Position numbers and translations under genes: made by a program
Part shown: piece after piece, positions 53,847 through 61,877 of the stretch
Layout of the letters: every line of letters begins with the position of its first letter
Position numbering within the stretch: position 1 is the first letter of the stretch
Notes under the pieces: generated by a model
Database searches by the model: none
Told to the model about the DNA's origin: nothing
The model's input: only the letters and a program-made list of their open reading frames with translations
From: Altererythrobacter ishigakiensis
GTDB lineage: Bacteria > Pseudomonadota > Alphaproteobacteria > Sphingomonadales > Sphingomonadaceae
Direction: 5' to 3'
DNA length: 64,000 bases
Assembly (NCBI RefSeq): GCF_001663155.1
Contig: NZ_CP015963.1
Span: 62,001 to 126,000 of the forward strand

Positions 53847-54782
53847 TCAGAAAACGTAGGCCACGCCAAATATGGCAGTAAACTGATCGGCATCACCACG
53901 AAGCGAAGTGAACGGCGTATCAGCGGCATCGCCCAACATCCGGCGATAGCCAATTGCCCCGCCCATGATCACTCCGCCATCACGAAAATCGCCGCTCAAG
54001 TCAAAACCCATCGCCAGGGTGGCCCCGGCCTTGTGCCAACCGCTATCGGCATCAAATTCGGGCAGTCCGCTGGCCGCAGACTGCTCGGGCGTGACCGAGT
54101 AATAGTAATCCGCAAAGTCCCCATCGACATATTGCGCACCCATACTCAGCGAAATGACCGCACCACGGCTGAGCGCGCTGGAATAGGATACGCCCGGATC
54201 GATGATCTTGCCGCCATGTGCTCCTGCTACATCGAACTGTACGTCAAGCCCGGCAGAGATGCGGTCGAAACGAGTGAATACTCGATTGAAAGAAACACCG
54301 GTTTGCAGTCCCAGCTCGAAAGCCGTGTCCAGCTTGCCGGCGGCCTCGACAGCCTCGTCCTTGAAATTGCCGGTGCGGTCGCCGCGGAAACGGAATATCG
54401 GACCGGCGGAGAAGGTCACATCTCCTCGCATACCCTCCAACAGGTTGATTGAAAGCCCGGCCGCGCGCGGCCTGATGCCAATCCCTTTGAAGTTGGCGGC
54501 CACGACCGGAACCGTCAGCACGCGATACTCGTCTGAACCGCTATAATTTGCAGCGACAACAAACCCGCCGCCGACCGCAAGCCAATCGCCGGAAAGGACC
54601 GAAGATCCTCGCGGTCGCTGCGATCCATATCTGTCGGTCGCGACATCAGCCGGCGGGCCTGCCGCCTCGGCGGACTGCACCTCAGCTGCTTGATCAGGAT
54701 CGTCGTCGGTTTCCTGCGCAGCAAGAGGCGCGCCCACAAGTGCGAGCGCAAAGGGTACAAGCGAACTGAAATGACATTTCAC
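53847..54782 (-). CDS. MipA/OmpV-family outer-membrane protein
   Basis: A 311-residue protein with a signal peptide (cleavage near PLAAQ) and a low-complexity acidic stretch (QETDDDPDQAAEVQ). The beta-barrel has VGGGFVVAANYSGSDEYRVL, VTFSAGPIFRFRGDRTGN and ends YRRMLGDAADTPFTSLRGDA to GVAYVF with a C-terminal Phe. The MipA/OmpV family scaffolds murein enzymes or responds to osmolarity. It is convergent with the S9 peptidase and has its own upstream gap of 58 bases to the DUF2585 stop. Confidence 0.88.
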   Translation of the reverse strand: MKCHFSSLVPFALALVGAPLAAQETDDDPDQAAEVQSAEAAGPPADVATDRYGSQRPRGSSVLSGDWLAVGGGFVVAANYSGSDEYRVLTVPVVAANFKGIGIRPRAAGLSINLLEGMRGDVTFSAGPIFRFRGDRTGNFKDEAVEAAGKLDTAFELGLQTGVSFNRVFTRFDRISAGLDVQFDVAGAHGGKIIDPGVSYSSALSRGAVISLSMGAQYVDGDFADYYYSVTPEQSAASGLPEFDADSGWHKAGATLAMGFDLSGDFRDGGVIMGGAIGYRRMLGDAADTPFTSLRGDADQFTAIFGVAYVF

Positions 54783-54840
54783 GGCGATTGCTCCTGCTCC
54801 GCTATTGAAACGCGTTGTGACTGTACCTGTTCCGGCTTTC

Positions 54841-55431
54841 TCAGTGCCCGCCCGCCTGCCATTCCGCTATGGCATCAACCGGGAAAACCAACATGATGAC
54901 TGTCAGCGTCAGTCCGTCCCGTACTACCAGCCCGGCAACAACCTCGCCAAGAATGGCCAAGGCGATAGTTACCTTGATCGGTAAGCGCATCGCGAGATAA
55001 AACCCGAAGGCCATCCAGCCGATGTCCGCGAAAGAATTGAGCACGCTGTCGCCCGAATACCCCCAATTGGCCGTGACCGAACGGAAACGGTCTATCACCA
55101 TCGGTGTATTCTCCAGCACTTCCCATGCGGCCTCAAGAAAAACCGCCAATGTCAGGCCCCATTGCGTCGAGTTCTGTCCGCCCAGTTTCCATTTGCTGAA
55201 GAACAACCAGCCCAACGCATAGAATATCGGGCCGTGAATGATGTGGCTGGGCGTGTACCAATCGGCGATGTGCTGGCTATTGCCCATCGAGTTGATGTCG
55301 CCATGCCACAGCTTCACATATCCGCATTCGCAAATCGGTGGGCGATCCATGGCGAGCAGGATGATGACCGCTACGATTGAGATTGCGATCGACGCGATGA
55401 TTGCCTTGCGGCTGGGGACCAAAGTTGCCAT
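54841..55431 (-). CDS. DUF2585 membrane protein (UPF0314)
   Basis: The start at 55431 (MATLVPSRKAIIASIAIS) gives 196 residues. The conserved CECGYVKLWHGDINSMGNSQ, read in two parts, HIADWYTPSHIIHG, and WGLTLAVFLEAAWEVLENTP are DUF2585 hallmarks. Five to six membrane segments are present. Function is unknown. It is a frequent member of alphaproteobacterial genomes. It is divergent from the carotenoid operon; the ATG choice is uncertain because its ribosome site is weak. Confidence 0.85.
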   Translation of the reverse strand: MATLVPSRKAIIASIAISIVAVIILLAMDRPPICECGYVKLWHGDINSMGNSQHIADWYTPSHIIHGPIFYALGWLFFSKWKLGGQNSTQWGLTLAVFLEAAWEVLENTPMVIDRFRSVTANWGYSGDSVLNSFADIGWMAFGFYLAMRLPIKVTIALAILGEVVAGLVVRDGLTLTVIMLVFPVDAIAEWQAGGH

Positions 55432-55544
55432 TGCGAGAGACTGAATAAGCTTAGCGATTGGCGCAAGGTGCGGGCGAACTCGCATGGGGGATAGTGCTGC
55501 ACGCCATTGCCGCAGAGCGTGCGCTGCCCTAGGGCTTTCAAGTA

Positions 55545-56753
55545 ATGGGCGGGCGCGAAACCGATGTAGCGATTGTAGGCGGCGGATTAGCCGGCGGCCT
55601 TATTGCGCTTGCGCTTCACCGCGCGCAACCGGACCTGCGTTTTCAGCTTATCGAAGCTGGCGAGACGCTGGGTGGCCATCACCGCTGGAGCTGGTTCGAC
55701 AGTGACCTGGGACACGAAGGCCGCGCGCTCTTGTCACCCTTCACGTATGTCGCTTGGGACCAGGGCTATGAGGTTGCCTTTCCCCAATATCGCAGACCCA
55801 TGCGCGCGGGATACCGCTCGCTTGCGTCGGCCGATTTTGACGCCGCCTTGCGCGAGATCCTGCCGGAAAGAACGCTCAGCCTTGGCCAGAGGGTCTGCGA
55901 ACTGGACGCCAATGGTGTCACTCTTCAAAGTGGCGAACGTATCAATGCTCGCACAGTGATCGATTGCCGTAGCGTCTTGCCTTCGCAGCATTTGCTGGGC
56001 GGATGGCAGATTTTTGCCGGGCGCCATTTCAAATATGATCGCCCGCACGGCATCACCCAGCCGATGATCATGGACGCAAGCATTGATCAACATGCGCCGG
56101 CGGGCAATCGCAGTGCATATCGCTTCATGTATGTGCTGCCGCTGGCAGAAGACGAGCTGTTCTTCGAAGATACCTACTATGACGAGGCCCGGGCGCTGGA
56201 CGAGGATTTGCTCAGTCGCCGGATCGATCAATATGCCGCCGACATGGGCTTCGCAGACGGTGTTGAGATCGGCCATGAGAGAGGCATTCTGCCCGTTATT
56301 ACCGGCGGTAATTTCAAGGCCTATCGGGCCAGCATAGAGATTCCGGGTGTGGCCATGGCTGGCGCGCGCGGCGGATTCAGCCATCCGCTCACAAGTTACA
56401 CCATGCCGATCGCAGTAGAGAACGCGCTGGCCATTGCATCCCATGCTCATTTGTCGGGACCGTTGCTGGCGCATTTCGTTCGCGGTCGTGCCAACGAACA
56501 TTGGCGAAAGACTGCAATTTACCGCGCGCTTGGCCGGATGTTGTTTAAAGCTACGGAACCTGAACGGCGCGTAAACATTTTCCAAAGGTTCTATCAGCTG
56601 CCAGAAGAACTGATCGAACGCTTCTATGCGTGCCACACCACCTTGCCGGATCAAGTGCGCATCCTTTCGGGCAAACCGCCCGTATCTATCCCGCGTGCAA
56701 TTCGCGCGCTTGCGAGCAAAGGAAAGCCTCTGCTCATGGAGAAAACCGAATGA
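55545..56753 (+). CDS. crtY: Lycopene beta-cyclase CrtY
   Basis: A 402-residue flavoprotein. The N-terminal dinucleotide site DVAIVGGGLAGGLIAL is followed by HHRWSWFDSDLGH (CrtY-specific). DCRSVLPSQHLLGGWQIF and EDTYYDEARALDEDLLSRR are also characteristic. It forms beta-rings on both ends of lycopene to give beta-carotene, at the membrane. It is first in an operon whose next gene overlaps by four bases (ATGA). The 113-base gap to the divergent DUF2585 gene holds no gene. Confidence 0.93.
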   Translation: MGGRETDVAIVGGGLAGGLIALALHRAQPDLRFQLIEAGETLGGHHRWSWFDSDLGHEGRALLSPFTYVAWDQGYEVAFPQYRRPMRAGYRSLASADFDAALREILPERTLSLGQRVCELDANGVTLQSGERINARTVIDCRSVLPSQHLLGGWQIFAGRHFKYDRPHGITQPMIMDASIDQHAPAGNRSAYRFMYVLPLAEDELFFEDTYYDEARALDEDLLSRRIDQYAADMGFADGVEIGHERGILPVITGGNFKAYRASIEIPGVAMAGARGGFSHPLTSYTMPIAVENALAIASHAHLSGPLLAHFVRGRANEHWRKTAIYRALGRMLFKATEPERRVNIFQRFYQLPEELIERFYACHTTLPDQVRILSGKPPVSIPRAIRALASKGKPLLMEKTE

Positions 56754-58312
56754 ACGCCGCTACGCCTGTTACTCCACCAGTCCGCGCACCGCAGATAGTC
56801 GATCCGGCCAAATATGAAGGCAAGACGGCTTGCGTCATCGGTTCTGGTTTTGGCGGCATGGCATTGGCAATCCGCCTGCAATCTGCCGGCATCACGACCA
56901 CTGTCATCGAAGCGCGCGACAAGCCGGGCGGCAGGGCCTATTTCTGGGAGAAGGACGGGTTCACATTCGATGGCGGCCCGACAGTCGTTACCGACCCTCC
57001 CTGCCTGAAAGAGCTATGGGAAATCACCGGCCACGATATGGCCGAAGATGTCGAGCTGATGAAGGTGATGCCGTTCTATCGGCTCAATTGGCCTGATGGG
57101 ACGAATTTCGATTACTCCAATGACGAGGATAGCCTGAACTCTGAAATCGCGAAGCTCGATCCAGGCGATGTGGCGGGCTATGCAGAGTTCCTAAAATATT
57201 CAGAGGGCGTGCACAGGGAAGGCTATCTCAAGCTAGGCACCGTGCCGTTCCTTGATTTCAAAAGCATGCTCAAAGCCGCGCCAGCACTTGTCAAGAAGCA
57301 GGCCTGGCGCAGCGTATATTCGATGGTGTCGAGCTATGTGAAAAGCGAGAAGCTGCGCGAAGCCTTGAGCTTCCACACACTGCTTGTCGGCGGCAATCCA
57401 ATGAACACCAGCGCGATTTATGCGCTCATTCACAAGCTGGAAAAAGACGGCGGCGTGTGGTGGACGCGCGGCGGCACCAATCGCTTGATCGCAGGGATGG
57501 TGCGCCATTTCGAACGGCTCGGTGGCACCATGCGCGTCGGCGATGCTGTGACGCAGGTACACACCATCGGCAACAAGGCGAGCGAAGTCGAAACCGAAAG
57601 CGGCTGGAAACAGCGTTTTGACGCGGTCGCTTCGAACGCTGACATCATGCATTCGTATCGCGATCTGCTAAGCGGATCGAAACGCGGCAAGGACTATGCA
57701 AAGTCACTCTCGCGCAAGAGCTTCAGCCCTGGTCTGTTTGTAGTGCATTTCGGTCTAGAAGGCACTTGGCCCGGCATACCTCACCATATGATCCTGTTCG
57801 GTCCGCGTTACAAAGGGCTACTCGACGATATATACAAACAGGGCGTGCTGCCGCAGGATTTCAGCATTTACCTGCACCACCCGACTGTTACCGATCCCAG
57901 CATGGCGCCCAAGGGCAAGAGCACTTTCTATGCGCTGGTGCCCGTTGCGCATATGGGCAAGCTGGCAGTGGATTGGGACGAAGTCGGCCCTGTACTGGAG
58001 AAGCGCATTCTCGATGAGATCGGGCGTCGTCTGATCCCTGACATCCATGACCGGATCGTGACCAAATTCAGCTATGCGCCCAAGAATTTCGCGCATGATC
58101 TGAACGCGCATCTGGGCAGCGCTTTCAGCCTTGAGCCGGTGCTGTGGCAAAGCGCCTATCTGCGTGGCCACAACCGCGACGATGTAATCGACAATTTCTA
58201 TCTTGTCGGCGCAGGCACGCATCCGGGCGCAGGCATCCCGGGCGTAGTCGGCAGCGCAAAGGCAACAGCAGGCTTGATGCTGGAAGACTTGGCGATAAAG
58301 ACGACCGCGTGA
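56750..58312 (+). CDS. crtI: Phytoene desaturase CrtI
   Basis: A 520-residue flavoprotein; the start at ATG 56750 overlaps the crtY stop by four bases. The FAD-binding CVIGSGFGGMALAIRLQ and VIEARDKPGGRAYFWE precede GGPTVVTDP. The C-terminal signature is NFYLVGAGTHPGAGIPGVVG with the flavin-contacting residues. It carries out successive dehydrogenations of phytoene to lycopene. It is followed by a LOG-family gene overlapping by four bases (GTGA). Confidence 0.95.
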   Translation: MNAATPVTPPVRAPQIVDPAKYEGKTACVIGSGFGGMALAIRLQSAGITTTVIEARDKPGGRAYFWEKDGFTFDGGPTVVTDPPCLKELWEITGHDMAEDVELMKVMPFYRLNWPDGTNFDYSNDEDSLNSEIAKLDPGDVAGYAEFLKYSEGVHREGYLKLGTVPFLDFKSMLKAAPALVKKQAWRSVYSMVSSYVKSEKLREALSFHTLLVGGNPMNTSAIYALIHKLEKDGGVWWTRGGTNRLIAGMVRHFERLGGTMRVGDAVTQVHTIGNKASEVETESGWKQRFDAVASNADIMHSYRDLLSGSKRGKDYAKSLSRKSFSPGLFVVHFGLEGTWPGIPHHMILFGPRYKGLLDDIYKQGVLPQDFSIYLHHPTVTDPSMAPKGKSTFYALVPVAHMGKLAVDWDEVGPVLEKRILDEIGRRLIPDIHDRIVTKFSYAPKNFAHDLNAHLGSAFSLEPVLWQSAYLRGHNRDDVIDNFYLVGAGTHPGAGIPGVVGSAKATAGLMLEDLAIKTTA

Positions 58313-58902
58313 CTCAAGAACTGAACCGTCTCGCTGTTTATTGCGGCTCCGCTACGCCGGATGATCCGCGCTATATCGAACTCGCCACGGAAGTCGGTCG
58401 CGCGCTGGCTCTGCGCGAGATCGGCGTGGTCTATGGGGGTGGCCGGCTGGGCCTGATGGGCGCGGTTGCTCGCGGTGCATTGGATGCTGGCGGCGAAGTG
58501 ATCGGCGTGATCCCCGAAGCGCTGTTCAATTCAGAGGTCGCTAATCACGATTGCACAAAACTTTACACCGTATCGGGCATGCATGAACGTAAGCAGCGTT
58601 TCACTGACCTTTCAGACGGTTTCATCACCATACCCGGCGGGGTCGGCACTATGGACGAGCTATGGGAAGCGATGAGCTGGGCGCAGCTTGGCTATCACTC
58701 AAAGCCTGTCGGACTGCTCAACACGATGGGCTTTTTTGATCACCTGATCGCGTTCAATGAAAAGATGGCCGAAGTTGGTTTTGTCCGCCCGGCGCATCAG
58801 AACATCCTGATCCATGACACGACCGTAGGCGGCCTGATTGACAAGATGGCCGCGTATGAACCGCACACGCCGATTTTCCGCATGAAAGCCGAGGATTTGT
58901 GA
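58309..58902 (+). CDS. LOG-family protein (putative nucleotide 5'-monophosphate phosphoribohydrolase)
   Basis: The GTG start at 58309 overlaps the crtI stop by four bases and gives 197 residues. The LOG signature is clear: LAVYCGSATPDDPRYIELA, VVYGGGRLGLMGAVARG, ITIPGGVGTMDELWEAMSW (PGGxGTxxE) and ERKQRFTDLS. LOG proteins release cytokinins or other bases from nucleoside 5'-monophosphates; they were once called lysine decarboxylases. It is embedded between crtI and crtB, overlapping both by four bases (ATG/GTG-A). A direct role in carotenoid synthesis is not known. Confidence 0.92.
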   Translation: MTQELNRLAVYCGSATPDDPRYIELATEVGRALALREIGVVYGGGRLGLMGAVARGALDAGGEVIGVIPEALFNSEVANHDCTKLYTVSGMHERKQRFTDLSDGFITIPGGVGTMDELWEAMSWAQLGYHSKPVGLLNTMGFFDHLIAFNEKMAEVGFVRPAHQNILIHDTTVGGLIDKMAAYEPHTPIFRMKAEDL

Positions 58903-59846
58903 AAAGGGACGAGTTGGTGGAAGCAAGCCGCCTTGCGATCAAGCAAGGTTCGAAGAGCTTCTCTGCTGCCAGCCGCTTGTTCGACCGCACCACGCGAGAG
59001 CGCGTCTGGATGCTCTATGCATGGTGCCGCCGCTGCGATGATCTGACCGACGCGCAGGATATGGGCGGCGAGCTGGGCGATCAGTCCGATATCGCGGCCA
59101 GGGTGGAGCATCTGCGCCAGCTGACCGCTAATGCTCTTGCAGGCGAAGAGACGGGCGACATTGCATTCGACGCCTTCGGACAAGTCGCCCGCGAAGTCGG
59201 TTTGACCATGGAGGATGCGGACGCGGTAATCGCTGGTTTTCAACTTGATGCAGAGGACTGGCGCCCGCGCACCGAAGCCGATCTGATGCGTTATTGCTGG
59301 CATGTCGCGGGCGCGGTGGGCGTGATGATGGCGCAGGTCATGGGGGTAAAGCGCGAGGACGATGATACGCTGGATCGTGCGTGTGATCTTGGGCTTGCAT
59401 TCCAGCTGGCTAATATTGCACGCGACGTTGTCGAAGACGACGCCGCTGCGCGCTGCTATCTCCCTGCTGAATGGCTGGTCGAGGAAGATATCGAGCCCGG
59501 TCAACACACCAAGCCTCATCACCGGCGGGAGCTGGCCGACATGGCGGCGCGGCTTGTGCGGCGGATGGAGGTGCATGCGGCCTCTTCACGGATCGGCGCA
59601 GCACGGCTGCCATTTCGTTGCCGTTGGGCAATCCTGTCCGCGGCGCGCATTTACACCGCCATTGGCCGCGAAGTTCTGGCCAAAGGCCCGGCCGCCTGGG
59701 ACGCGCGTGTCTACACCTCCAAAACACAGAAGATCGGGCATGCGATGGCAGCGTTTGTTGAAGCGCTGGTGAACCGGCCGCCAAAGCTTGACGATGAGCC
59801 ACGCTGGAGACGCTCTGATCTTGCAGAGAATGCCGCCAGCGCGTAG
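58899..59846 (+). CDS. crtB: Phytoene synthase CrtB
   Basis: A 315-residue squalene/phytoene synthase with GTG start overlapping the LOG stop by four bases. The prenyl-binding segments CRRCDDLTDAQD and QLANIARDVVEDDAAARCYLP hold the two Asp-rich Mg-binding motifs. It joins two GGPP to make phytoene. Ten bases after its stop an acyl-CoA carboxylase alpha gene begins on the same strand, so transcription may continue. crtE is not in the window. Confidence 0.94.
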   Translation: MKRDELVEASRLAIKQGSKSFSAASRLFDRTTRERVWMLYAWCRRCDDLTDAQDMGGELGDQSDIAARVEHLRQLTANALAGEETGDIAFDAFGQVAREVGLTMEDADAVIAGFQLDAEDWRPRTEADLMRYCWHVAGAVGVMMAQVMGVKREDDDTLDRACDLGLAFQLANIARDVVEDDAAARCYLPAEWLVEEDIEPGQHTKPHHRRELADMAARLVRRMEVHAASSRIGAARLPFRCRWAILSAARIYTAIGREVLAKGPAAWDARVYTSKTQKIGHAMAAFVEALVNRPPKLDDEPRWRRSDLAENAASA

Positions 59847-59856
59847 CGCTGAGCAC

Positions 59857-61749
59857 ATGATTTCAAAGCTCCTAATTGCCAATCGCGGCGAGATTGCCTG
59901 CCGTATTATTCGCACCGCGCGCGCGATGGGTGTGGCGACCGTCGCAGTCTATTCGGATGCCGATGCCAAGGCGCTGCACGTGCGTCAGGCTGACGAGGCG
60001 GTGCATATCGGCCCTTCGCCCGCTGCCGAGAGCTATCTAGTCGGCGAGAAGATCATCGCAGCGGCGAAGGAAACCGGCGCGGAGGCGATCCACCCGGGTT
60101 ATGGCTTCCTTTCCGAGAATGCGGGCTTTGCGCAGGCGGTGATCGATGCAGGGCTGATCTGGGTCGGCCCGAAACCATCCTCTATCGAGGCGATGGGGCT
60201 CAAGGACGCAGCCAAGAAACTGATGCGCGAAGCAGGCGTGCCCGTGACACCCGGCTATGAGGGCGAGGACCAGTCGGTCGAGCGCTTGAAGAAGGAAGCC
60301 GACGCCATCGGCTATCCCGTGCTGATCAAAGCGGTCGCGGGCGGCGGCGGCAAGGGCATGCGGAAGGTCGATGCGGCGGAGGAATTCGAAGCCGCGCTCG
60401 AAAGCTGTCGGCGCGAGGCCAAGGCCAGCTTCGGCAATGACGAAGTGCTGTTGGAGAAATGGATCACCTCACCCCGCCACATCGAAGTGCAGGTGTTTGG
60501 CGATTCACACGGCAATGTCGTCCACCTGTTCGAGCGCGACTGCTCGCTCCAGCGTCGACACCAGAAGGTGATCGAGGAAGCCCCCGCCCCCGGCATGGAC
60601 GAGGCGACCCGCGAGGAAATCTGCGACGCCGCCGTGCGCGCCGCGAAAGCGGTCGATTACGAAGGCGCAGGCACGATCGAATTCATCGCCGACGCCAGCG
60701 AAGGCCTGCGCGCCGACCGCATCTTCTTCATGGAAATGAACACCCGGCTGCAGGTCGAACACCCGGTGACCGAGGAAATCACCGGGGTCGATCTGGTGGA
60801 ATGGCAGCTGCGCGTGGCGAGCGGCGAGCCAATTCCGCTCAAGCAGGAGGAGCTTTCGATCAACGGCTGGGCGATTGAGGCGCGGCTCTATGCCGAGGAT
60901 CCGGCGAAGGGGTTTCTGCCGAGCACGGGGCGCCTACAACTACTCCAACTTCCCTACCACTCGCGGAATGAGTCGGGAGTTGAACAAGGAGCCGAGATCA
61001 GCCCCTTCTATGATCCAATGATTGCGAAGATCATTGTTGCTCGCACTGACCGCAGCGAAGCAATCGATTCGCTGCGTGACGCGTGCAAGCACTTCGCTGC
61101 TTTCCCGGTCAAGCACAACGCATGGTTCCTCGCGCGCCTAATGGAACTTGACGAATTTCGAACAGGCAAAATGACGACGGGCTCGATTGAAGCAAACATT
61201 GACCTTTTGTCTGAGCCACCCACCCCATCCGCAGGGCTACTATCTCTAGCGGCCGAGCTGGCATTCTTTGCCAATGTCGGCTGGGATGAAACGGACTATC
61301 AAAAAGGGATGATAGGATTCCGGTTGAACTCCGAGCCGAACAAAATCGCATCCTTCAACCTCAACGGTCAGCATTTCGAAGCAGAAGTAGATTTCGAGAA
61401 CGCATCCAATTGGAGAGATAGCCAGACGGGTCAGATAGATTTCGAGAATCACCTACTAGTTGAGAACGGTCTCGCTTTCGCTCTCGAGGTAAATCGCCAT
61501 GATGCAGGCGGGGCCGCCTCAGCCGCCGATGGTGCGATCCTCGCGCCCATGCCAGGTAAGGTCATCGCGGTCGATGTTGCCGAGGGTGACACGGTTTCGG
61601 TTGGCCAACGGCTGATGGTGCTCGAAGCGATGAAGATGGAGCACGCGCTCACCGCGCCGTTCGACGGGACTGTGACCGGACTGTCCGCCAACGAAGGCGG
61701 GCAAGTGCAGGTCGAGGCGGTGCTGTGCGTGGTGGAGCCTTCGGAATGA
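59857..61749 (+). CDS. Biotin-dependent acyl-CoA carboxylase alpha subunit (BC-BCCP)
   Basis: The start at ATG 59857 (MISKLLIANRGEIACRII) gives 630 residues. The biotin carboxylase domain has ATP-grasp motifs (GGGGKGMRKV and MNTRLQVEHPVTEEITG), and the C-terminal biotinyl domain carries LEAMKMEHAL. It charges biotin with CO2 for transfer by the beta subunit. The substrate (propionyl-, acetyl- or methylcrotonyl-CoA) is not decidable by eye. Bases about 60940-61500 are visibly poorer in GC than the flanks (26 of 60 against 42 of 60 in two hand-counted blocks). They also use rare codons such as AGA and ATA. Confidence 0.92.
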   Translation: MISKLLIANRGEIACRIIRTARAMGVATVAVYSDADAKALHVRQADEAVHIGPSPAAESYLVGEKIIAAAKETGAEAIHPGYGFLSENAGFAQAVIDAGLIWVGPKPSSIEAMGLKDAAKKLMREAGVPVTPGYEGEDQSVERLKKEADAIGYPVLIKAVAGGGGKGMRKVDAAEEFEAALESCRREAKASFGNDEVLLEKWITSPRHIEVQVFGDSHGNVVHLFERDCSLQRRHQKVIEEAPAPGMDEATREEICDAAVRAAKAVDYEGAGTIEFIADASEGLRADRIFFMEMNTRLQVEHPVTEEITGVDLVEWQLRVASGEPIPLKQEELSINGWAIEARLYAEDPAKGFLPSTGRLQLLQLPYHSRNESGVEQGAEISPFYDPMIAKIIVARTDRSEAIDSLRDACKHFAAFPVKHNAWFLARLMELDEFRTGKMTTGSIEANIDLLSEPPTPSAGLLSLAAELAFFANVGWDETDYQKGMIGFRLNSEPNKIASFNLNGQHFEAEVDFENASNWRDSQTGQIDFENHLLVENGLAFALEVNRHDAGGAASAADGAILAPMPGKVIAVDVAEGDTVSVGQRLMVLEAMKMEHALTAPFDGTVTGLSANEGGQVQVEAVLCVVEPSE

Positions 61750-61877
61750 CGGCTTTTTTTTCGCGCCAAACGGTTGTGCAGCAAACGCAAGGGCGACCGC
61801 CCGTCCGCAGCGACGCGACCTTTGATCGCATGAGCGAGGAAATCGCACGCCGGATCGCGTGCGGAGCACAAAGATGA
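61746..61877 (+). CDS. 43-aa ORF between the carboxylase subunits
   Basis: An ATG at 61746 overlaps the alpha-subunit stop by four bases (ATGA) and its TGA at 61875-61877 overlaps the beta-subunit ATG at 61874 by four bases (ATGA). The product starts MTAFFSRQTVVQQTQGRPP, is 43 residues, basic, and ends ARRIACGAQR. Exact coupling at both ends supports translation. No family is recognised. It may be a short partner peptide or merely a coupling device. Confidence 0.5.
   Translation: MTAFFSRQTVVQQTQGRPPVRSDATFDRMSEEIARRIACGAQR

Noticed and set aside
56630..56749. Longer in-frame start for crtI at 56630
   Set aside because: The added residues lie inside crtY, carry no conserved sequence, and the ATG at 56750 forms the standard four-base overlap.
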